Made by a program: the position numbers and the translations under genes. 6,501 nucleotides of DNA from an uncultured Clostridium sp. (GTDB lineage: Bacteria; Bacillota; Clostridia; Lachnospirales; Anaerotignaceae): NCBI GenBank assembly GCA_947246775.1, contig CAMXTM010000120.1, forward strand, positions 1 to 6,501. The letters are read 5' to 3'. The notes under the pieces are model-generated. The model saw nothing but the letters and a program-made list of their open reading frames with translations, made no database searches and had not been told where the DNA came from. Of the stretch, positions 1-5,182 are shown one piece after another (position 1 is the stretch's first letter; each line of letters starts with the position of its first letter).

Positions 1-7
1 ACACTTA

Positions 8-1036
8 TTATACATTATCTGCCATATAAAGCAGCAATTTTTTTGTAGTATCCCAGCCAATGCAAGCATCTGTAATAGATTTTCCATATATATGACCATC
101 TGTTTTTTGATTGCCTTCTTCTATAAAGCTTTCTATCATAACGCCCTTTACCATACTACGCAAATCTTTATTTAATTTTCTATTATGCAAAATTTCTGAT
201 ACTATTCTTGGTTGCTCATAATACAATTTTTTAGAATTGGCATGATTAGCATCTACCATAACACAAGGATTAACCAGTCCATGTTTTTGATAAAGCTCAT
301 GCACCAATATCATATCTTCATAGTGATAATTTGGTATACTTTGACCATGTTTATTAACAGAACCACGCAAAATGGCATGGGCATAAGGATTACCTATAGT
401 GGAAACCTCATGGTCACGATACATAAAGGTATGTCCAGACTGTGCTGCATGAATGGAATTTAACATAACAGTATAGTCACCACTTGTTGGATTTTTCATA
501 CCTACTGCAACATCAATACCACTGGAAACCAATCTATGTTGTTGATTTTCTACAGAACGTGCGCCAATGGCAATATAAGAAAGCATATCATTGACATACA
601 ACAAATTTTCAGGGTAAAGCATTTCATCTGCTGCGGTCAAACCAGATTCTTCTATTGCTCTAATGTGCATTTTTCTAAGGGAGACAATCCCTTTTAATAT
701 ATTTGCGCCCTTTTCAGGGTCAGGCTGATGCAACATACCTTTGTAGCCCTCGCCTGTTGTTCTTGGTTTATTGGTGTAAATACGAGGCACAATAAACAAT
801 TTTTCTTTTACCTCATCATTTAGTTTTGCAAGACGAGAAACATAATCACAAACGGCATCTTCATCACTTGCGGAACAAGGCCCTACAATGACAACAAATC
901 TATCTTCTTTTCCCTCCAATATGGCTTTTATTTCTTCGTCACGCTGTTTTTTAATTCTCTGTAACTCTGGTGACATGGCTACTCTTTCCAGCATTTCTTC
1001 TGGAGAGGGAATATCTTGTATAACTTTGAAACTCAT
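8..1036 (-). CDS. aroF: DAHP synthase (3-deoxy-7-phosphoheptulonate synthase), class I AroFGH type
   Basis: Condenses phosphoenolpyruvate with erythrose 4-phosphate to DAHP, the first step of the shikimate pathway to Trp, Tyr and Phe; cytoplasmic. The 342-residue protein has the usual length for the E. coli-like class I family. Visible motifs: VGPCSA (51-56), KPRTTGEGYKG (90-100, substrate binding), GARSVENQ (158-165), VGMKNPTSGD (178-187), VDANHAN (261-267), IESFIEEGNQ (301-310) and YGKSITDACIGW (317-328). Cys54, His265, Glu302 and Asp323 line up with the four metal ligands known in E. coli AroG, so the enzyme looks intact. The start is the ATG at 1036-1034, with AAAGGA 11 bases upstream (1053-1048). 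It is divergent from trpS. Feedback specificity (Phe, Tyr or Trp) cannot be read from the sequence, so aroF is a family-level symbol. Family identity is very secure. The stop is near the window edge, so no terminator can be seen. Confidence 0.96.
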   Translation of the reverse strand: MSFKVIQDIPSPEEMLERVAMSPELQRIKKQRDEEIKAILEGKEDRFVVIVGPCSASDEDAVCDYVSRLAKLNDEVKEKLFIVPRIYTNKPRTTGEGYKGMLHQPDPEKGANILKGIVSLRKMHIRAIEESGLTAADEMLYPENLLYVNDMLSYIAIGARSVENQQHRLVSSGIDVAVGMKNPTSGDYTVMLNSIHAAQSGHTFMYRDHEVSTIGNPYAHAILRGSVNKHGQSIPNYHYEDMILVHELYQKHGLVNPCVMVDANHANSKKLYYEQPRIVSEILHNRKLNKDLRSMVKGVMIESFIEEGNQKTDGHIYGKSITDACIGWDTTKKLLLYMADNV

Positions 1037-1078
1037 ACTATCTGAAATCCTTTCTTTTGTTAGATTTTTTTCTTATCC

Positions 1079-1107
1079 ATCATATTAAAAATTGTTGTAT
1101 TTTGCAA
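1079..1107 (-). promoter_or_regulatory. candidate sigma-A promoter for the DAHP synthase gene
   Basis: Read on the minus strand, TTGCAA (1107-1102; 4 of 6 to the -35 consensus) is followed after exactly 17 bases by TATGAT (1084-1079; 5 of 6 to the -10 consensus). Transcription would begin near 1072 and give a leader of about 36 bases, too short for a T-box or other large riboswitch. The -35 element is weak, so this rests mainly on the -10 match, the spacing and the position. Confidence 0.5.
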
Positions 1108-1146
1108 GTGATTTTGCTGTAATGCACGATGCAATGTATTTTTCTA

Positions 1147-1174
1147 TTGACAAATTAAAAAAAATTATTAAAAT
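1147..1174 (+). promoter_or_regulatory. sigma-A promoter for the T-box/trpS transcript
   Basis: A perfect -35 TTGACA (1147-1152), a 16-base AT-rich spacer and a -10 TAAAAT (1169-1174, 5 of 6). The predicted transcript start, near 1181, lies about 10 bases before the first strand of T-box Stem I, where a T-box promoter is expected. It is back to back with the candidate DAHP synthase promoter; the two -35 boxes are about 40 bases apart (1107 and 1147). Confidence 0.72.
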
Positions 1175-1190
1175 AAATAATAAAGTGTTG

Positions 1191-1466
1191 ACCAAGTGTA
1201 AGTACACAATCAAATTTGCTTGCAGAAAGTTGGTGTTTGATGCGAACCAACACAATCTGATTGTTGGAATGGACTTGTGAGCGGAAACAGAATTTTCTTT
1301 TTTTTGATTTTTTGAAAAAAAGAAATAGTATGTGACTCGGGTTCTCCCGTTACAGAGAGCGCTATACTATTTTGTATAGTAAAAGTGGGTTGTTTTTAAA
1401 CGACCAATTGAGGTGGCACCACGTAAATTACGTCCTCTGCATAGGTTTTTATGCAGAGGGCTTTTT
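1191..1466 (+). promoter_or_regulatory. tRNA-Trp-sensing T-box riboswitch (trpS leader)
   Basis: A transcription-attenuating T-box that binds uncharged tRNA-Trp in cis. Stem I: base helix 1193-1197/1273-1277; specifier loop with AGTA on the 5' side (1201-1204) and UGG at 1270-1272 on the 3' side, followed by a purine; next helix 1206-1211/1259-1264; AG-bulge AGAAAG (1224-1229); and the conserved distal hairpin 1229-1234/1246-1251 with loop TGATGCGAA. Stem II is an 11-bp, almost pure A-U helix, 1294-1304/1315-1325. A small CGGG/CCCG hairpin follows at 1338-1349, and Stem III is 1362-1367/1374-1379. The T-box sequence GAGGTGGCACCACG is at 1410-1423. Its TGGC (1414-1417) can pair with the acceptor end GCCA, fitting the G73 discriminator of bacterial tRNA-Trp. 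Antiterminator: 1410-1413/1434-1437 plus 1421-1423/1431-1433, which excludes the terminator at 1434-1459. Specifier, discriminator match and downstream gene all agree on Trp. Confidence 0.95.
1434..1466 (+). terminator. T-box attenuator terminator
   Basis: A 10-bp perfect stem (1434-1443 with 1450-1459; CCTCTGCATA/TATGCAGAGG), a 6-base loop and then a T-rich tail (1462-1466). Its 5' strand begins with CCTC (1434-1437), the same bases that pair with GAGG of the T-box to form the antiterminator. This is the off state when tRNA-Trp is charged. Confidence 0.93.
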
Positions 1467-1499
1467 GATTTTACAGAAAAATAAAGGAGTGATTTGACA

Positions 1500-2504
1500 A
1501 TGTCAGACGAAAAAAAAATTATATTCAGCGGTATGCAGCCCTCTGGATTGATTACCTTAGGAAATTATTTAGGAGCGCTCAACAACTGGCGAAAAATGCA
1601 AGATGATTACAATTGTTTATACTGTATTGTAGATATGCACGCCATTACGATCAGGCAAGACCCTGCCAAATTAAGAAAACAAGCAAAAGAACTACTTTTA
1701 CAGTATTTAGCAGTCGGGCTAGACCCACAAAAAAGTATTCTATATTATCAATCTCATGTATCACAGCACGCCGAATTAGGTTGGATATTAAACTGCTATA
1801 CTTACATGGGAGAGCTTAACAGAATGACACAATTCAAAGAAAAATCTCTTTCTCATGCAGATAATATTAACGCTGGACTGTTTACTTATCCTGTACTTAT
1901 GGCGGCAGACATTTTGCTATATCAAACGGATTTAGTACCTGTAGGCGAAGACCAAAGGCAGCACTTGGAAATTACAAGAGATATTGCCGCACGTTTTAAC
2001 GGTGTTTATGGTGATGTATTTAAAATACCAGAGGCATATATTGGCAAAGTCGGTGCAAGAATTATGGCACTACAAGACCCAACTAAAAAAATGTCAAAAT
2101 CTGACGAAAACAAAAACAATACCATAGCACTTTTAGATGAGCCAGCAGTAGTAATGAACAAAATCAAAAGAGCAGTAACGGACTCTGACAACGAAGTGCG
2201 TTACAGTGACGACAAACCAGGCATTAAAAATTTGTTAAATATTTACTGTGCTGTAACAGGAGAAAGTGTAGAGGCAGCCGAAAAAGAATTTGCTAATGCA
2301 GGCTATGGTACTTTTAAAACCGCAGTTGGGGAAGCAGTTGTAGCAAATTTAGAGCCAATTCAGCAAAAAGTAAAAGACCTTGCAAAAAATCAAGATTATA
2401 TTGACAGTGTTATCAAAGAGGGAGCAGAAAAGGCATCTCGTTTGGCGCAAAGAACCTTACAAAAAGTACAAAAGAAAATTGGTTTCCCTGCTAGAATAAA
2501 ATAA
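1500..2504 (+). CDS. trpS: tryptophanyl-tRNA synthetase
   Basis: Class Ic aminoacyl-tRNA synthetase that attaches tryptophan to tRNA-Trp; a cytoplasmic homodimer in this family. The 334 residues from this start match the usual length of about 330. Visible motifs: SGMQPSG (10-16) leading into the HIGH-equivalent TLGNYLG (19-25), the tryptophan-pocket segment YPVLMAADILLY (130-141), GEDQRQH (149-155), and KMSKS (197-201) within DPTKKMSKSDEN. The start is the ATG at 1500, with AGGAG at 1485-1489 spaced 10 bases away. A TTG at 1494 is in frame, but it is only 4 bases from the Shine-Dalgarno sequence and would add just Met-Thr, so I reject it. Expression is controlled by the upstream tRNA-Trp T-box. 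No frameshift or missing motif is seen. Confidence 0.98.
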   Translation: MSDEKKIIFSGMQPSGLITLGNYLGALNNWRKMQDDYNCLYCIVDMHAITIRQDPAKLRKQAKELLLQYLAVGLDPQKSILYYQSHVSQHAELGWILNCYTYMGELNRMTQFKEKSLSHADNINAGLFTYPVLMAADILLYQTDLVPVGEDQRQHLEITRDIAARFNGVYGDVFKIPEAYIGKVGARIMALQDPTKKMSKSDENKNNTIALLDEPAVVMNKIKRAVTDSDNEVRYSDDKPGIKNLLNIYCAVTGESVEAAEKEFANAGYGTFKTAVGEAVVANLEPIQQKVKDLAKNQDYIDSVIKEGAEKASRLAQRTLQKVQKKIGFPARIK

Positions 2505-2582
2505 AACAAAATAAAACTATTATATTTTACAGATATTAGTCGATGATACAAATAGAAACAATAAATAAATAGTGCGACATCG

Positions 2583-2634
2583 GGCTTATTGTATCAAGGC
2601 ACAAAAGGTGCTTTGGTTCAATGAGCCTTTTTTT
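2583..2634 (+). terminator. long Rho-independent terminator between trpS and rtcB, possible rtcB leader attenuator
   Basis: Imperfect 20-position stem, 2583-2602 with 2608-2627, containing one T-T mismatch (2592/2618) and a few G-U pairs, a 5-base loop AAAAG, then seven T (2628-2634). It terminates trpS transcription. It ends only 6 bases before the rtcB ribosome binding site (AAAGGAG, 2641-2647), so there is no room for a promoter between it and rtcB. The rest of the spacer, 2505-2582, is AT-rich. It holds TGATACAA (2544-2551), perfectly complementary to TTGTATCA (2589-2596) in the 5' strand of this stem. A weak promoter-like pair, TTTACA (2526-2531) and TACAAA (2547-2552) with 15-base spacing, is also present. 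Confidence 0.88.
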
Positions 2635-2654
2635 ATGCAGAAAGGAGCATTTTT

Positions 2655-3851
2655 ATGAAAATTATAGGAAGTCAAAACGAAGCAATTGTATATGGTGACA
2701 TTATAGAAGATTCTGCTATAGAACAAATAAAAACGCTATGCGACCAAGCCTTTTCCAAAAATAGTAAAATACGCATTATGCCTGACGTACACACAGGCGC
2801 AGGCTGCACAATCGGTATGACGATGACCATTATTGACAAAGTTGTACCAAACATTGTCGGCGTTGACATTGGTTGCGGTATGTATACCCTTTATATTGGA
2901 AAAGAGCCAATTGACATGGAAAAATTAGATGCTATTGTACACAAAATTCCATCTGGAAAATCCGTTTGGGAGGGCAGACAAACAAGATTTGATTTGCAGG
3001 CACTCAACTGCTACAGAAATTTAAAGGATACCCGAAGACTAGAAAGAAGTTTAGGGACACTAGGCGGCGGAAATCACTTTATTGAAATAGACAAAAGCGC
3101 AGATGGTACACAATACCTCGTAATCCACACAGGAAGCAGAAACTTAGGCAAGCAAGTAGCAGAATACTACCAAAAAACGGCAATTGATTTACAAAGAGGA
3201 AAAGAAGTATATTTTCAAAAAAGAGAAGAAATGATAGCACAGTACAAAAAAGAGGGTAGAAGAAAAGAGTTGCAGCAGGCACTCAAACAACTGACTTGGA
3301 CGCCAAAACCCTTAGAAATGCCAGAAGATTTATGTTTTTTATATGGCAAATATATGGACGAATATTTACAAGATGTTGCCATTTGTCAGCAGTTTGCAAG
3401 GCAAAATAGAGAACTGATTGCACAAAAAATACTAGAACAAATGCATTGGCAAGCAATAGAACCATTTCACACAGAACACAACTATATTGATGTCCATGAA
3501 AAAATTGTACGAAAAGGTGCGATTTCTGCCAAAAAAGGCGAAAAAGTATTAATTCCTATCAATATGAAAGATGGTAGTATTCTTGCGGTCGGAAAAGGCA
3601 ACGAAGACTGGAATGATTCCGCACCACATGGCGCAGGCAGACTTTTTAGCAGAGGAGAGGCAAAAAAACGTTTTACCTTGGAGCAATTTCAAAAAGAAAT
3701 GGAGGGAATTTATACCACATCTGTTACAGAAAAAACATTAGATGAATCCCCTATGGCATATAAAAGACTAGATGATATTATGCAGGTAGTAGAACAAACA
3801 GTCGATGTTATAGAAGTTATCAAACCAATCTACAACTTTAAAGCAGAATAA
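2655..3851 (+). CDS. rtcB: RtcB family RNA 3'-phosphate ligase (RNA-splicing ligase)
   Basis: GTP- and Mn2+-dependent ligase that joins RNA 2',3'-cyclic phosphate or 3'-phosphate ends to 5'-OH ends; bacterial members act in RNA repair, including cleaved tRNA. The 398-residue length is close to that of bacterial RtcB. Visible motifs: MPDVHTGAGCTIG (42-54), VGVDIGCGM (68-76), GTLGGGNHFIEID (134-146), HTGSRNLG (158-165), TEHNY (273-277) and GKGNEDWNDSAPHGAGR (313-329), then FSRGEAKK. By family comparison Asp71, Cys74, His141, His158 and His275 are the probable metal ligands and His325 the guanylylated nucleophile; all are present, so the enzyme appears active. The ATG at 2655 has AAAGGAG 7 bases upstream. 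It lies 150 bases downstream of trpS, separated by a strong terminator. No archease gene or RtcR regulator lies in this window. The natural RNA substrate cannot be inferred. Confidence 0.96.
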   Translation: MKIIGSQNEAIVYGDIIEDSAIEQIKTLCDQAFSKNSKIRIMPDVHTGAGCTIGMTMTIIDKVVPNIVGVDIGCGMYTLYIGKEPIDMEKLDAIVHKIPSGKSVWEGRQTRFDLQALNCYRNLKDTRRLERSLGTLGGGNHFIEIDKSADGTQYLVIHTGSRNLGKQVAEYYQKTAIDLQRGKEVYFQKREEMIAQYKKEGRRKELQQALKQLTWTPKPLEMPEDLCFLYGKYMDEYLQDVAICQQFARQNRELIAQKILEQMHWQAIEPFHTEHNYIDVHEKIVRKGAISAKKGEKVLIPINMKDGSILAVGKGNEDWNDSAPHGAGRLFSRGEAKKRFTLEQFQKEMEGIYTTSVTEKTLDESPMAYKRLDDIMQVVEQTVDVIEVIKPIYNFKAE

Positions 3852-3863
3852 GGATTTTCTAAC

Positions 3864-3905
3864 AAAAAAAGCGTTCATTCTATTTTGACACAATGAACGC
3901 TTTTT
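3864..3905. terminator. bidirectional terminator between convergent genes
   Basis: A 9-bp perfect GC-containing core (3871-3879 with 3892-3900, GCGTTCATT/AATGAACGC) around a 12-base loop. It is extended by flanking A and T runs to a 14-bp helix (3866-3879/3892-3905). The T run at 3901-3905 serves rtcB. The A run at 3864-3870 becomes the U tract for the ATPase transcript on the minus strand. It occupies most of the 61-base gap between the two stop codons. Confidence 0.93.
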
Positions 3906-3912
3906 CATTTTT

Positions 3913-5160
3913 TTACCCTCTTTTAAATTCTTGAATTGCCGTTTGTAAATCTTCACAGGTCAGCAAAGACAGTTTTTGCCGTTCTTCTTTTTCCCTTGCG
4001 ATTTGTGAGGAAAATACTGCCGTCTCTTGCCATTGCATAAATCTTTCTGCGGCAACCGCCATTGTATGCTCCAGCAATCGCCTTGCTTCTCTACCATTTC
4101 CAAAGTTTTCATCTTTTACCCTTTCCTCAAAAAAAGGCAGCAACACATTTTCCCAACCTTTTTCTAAATGGAATGTGGCATTATTTGCTAGTGCTTCAAA
4201 AATATCCAGCATTTCTTTTGCAGAATAAGGCGAAAAATGCACTGTAAACGTAATTCGGCTTGCAATACCTGGATTTTCGTCTAAAAATCGTTTCATTTTA
4301 TTATTTTTTTCGTTAATATCCCCGCCATAGCCCGCAAAGATAATCAATTTATCATGACTATGTTCTTCTACTTCAATACAGAGCTGCGCCAGTGCTTCCT
4401 GTGAAAAATTGTCTGTTCTTTCTGTTTCGTTGTAGTTTACCAAAGAATATGCTTCATCAATAATAATAATATCGTTTGTTTCAAATATTTGATGCACTCT
4501 ATCAGAAGTTTGCCCTACATATTTTGCCTTGAGCTGTGTCCCTGTAATATACGCCATGCTGCCCCCAGAAAGCAATTCTTCTTCTATCATCATTTCTGCA
4601 AAATATCTTGCCGAAGTGGTTTTTGCTGTTCCAGGAGGACCAATAAAAGCAAGCACTTTATGAATCGGCGGTGTTGGCAAATAATAGTCTTCTCTTTTTT
4701 TTGCAAACTGATATACTGCACCTAATTTGCACAAGGTATGCTTCATTTCTTCCTGTCCAATCACATTTTGGCAAAGTCTATGATATGCCTCGGTTTCTTT
4801 TGGCGATACGTCCATCACTTTAATTTTTTGTCTTTCTGGTGTCTGATGCTCTAAATGATATTTGCCATACTCCAAATATGCCTTTAAAAACTCATATTCT
4901 TGTACAGAAAGCCTTTTTTCAAACTTATTGCCCACCTCTGAAATATCTGCATTGGCAAGAAGTTCTAAAAATTTGAGTCTATCTTGATTGAATTTCATAA
5001 TACCACTGTCGTTAATAATGGCAAAGTCAAACCCTTGATTTTTATAAACAGCATAGATTTTTTGTATCGTCATTGATGCCTCATCTGCTGGCGTCTTTGA
5101 AACATAAATCGCATTTTCAAAAGAACGTTGCTCTAATTCTTTTAACTTTTTTTCGTCCAT
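3913..5160 (-). CDS. AAA+ ATPase of the CbxX/CfxQ (SpoVK-like) family
   Basis: A 415-residue cytoplasmic protein; no signal peptide or membrane segment is seen. The AAA+ module spans about 133-365: IGQEEMK entry segment (134-140), Walker A GPPGTAKTT (174-182, Ala in place of the more usual Gly before Lys), pore-loop-like KYVGQT (213-218), Walker B IIIIDEAYSL (231-240), FAGYGG (275-280), arginine-finger region NPGIASR (296-302, Arg302) and sensor-2-like GNGREARR (354-361). DEAYSL, the AGY segment and NPGxxSR are typical of the CbxX/CfxQ group, which includes red-type Rubisco activase, SpoVK and EccA-type proteins. Members act as hexameric remodellers; no Rubisco gene is present, so the client is unknown. 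Residues 1-130 precede the ATPase core and match nothing I recognise. The ATG at 5160 has AGGAG 9 bases upstream. It follows the GHL10-type gene by 22 bases, suggesting cotranscription. Confidence 0.9.
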   Translation of the reverse strand: MDEKKLKELEQRSFENAIYVSKTPADEASMTIQKIYAVYKNQGFDFAIINDSGIMKFNQDRLKFLELLANADISEVGNKFEKRLSVQEYEFLKAYLEYGKYHLEHQTPERQKIKVMDVSPKETEAYHRLCQNVIGQEEMKHTLCKLGAVYQFAKKREDYYLPTPPIHKVLAFIGPPGTAKTTSARYFAEMMIEEELLSGGSMAYITGTQLKAKYVGQTSDRVHQIFETNDIIIIDEAYSLVNYNETERTDNFSQEALAQLCIEVEEHSHDKLIIFAGYGGDINEKNNKMKRFLDENPGIASRITFTVHFSPYSAKEMLDIFEALANNATFHLEKGWENVLLPFFEERVKDENFGNGREARRLLEHTMAVAAERFMQWQETAVFSSQIAREKEERQKLSLLTCEDLQTAIQEFKRG

Positions 5161-5182
5161 ATTATATTACTCCTAAACCGTT

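Noticed and set aside
1123..1133. Small dyad TGCA-CGA-TGCA between the divergent promoters, as a possible operator
   Set aside because: The arms are only 4 bp and TGCA is self-complementary; no known operator consensus is recognised. Kept only as part of the general intergenic gap.
1092..1280. Plus-strand open frame of 62 codons across the leader region
   Set aside because: It covers the trpS promoter and T-box Stem I, whose structure explains the sequence; there is no Shine-Dalgarno sequence and the composition is not protein-like.
1494..1499. In-frame TTG as an alternative trpS start, two codons upstream
   Set aside because: It is only 4 bases from the AGGAG Shine-Dalgarno sequence and adds just Met-Thr; the ATG at 1500 has 10-base spacing and is the common start codon.
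3913..5160. Rubisco activase (CbbX) function for the AAA+ ATPase
   Set aside because: No Rubisco or carbon-fixation gene is nearby, the organism looks like a heterotrophic anaerobe, and the protein has an extra N-terminal region; only the family assignment is supportable.
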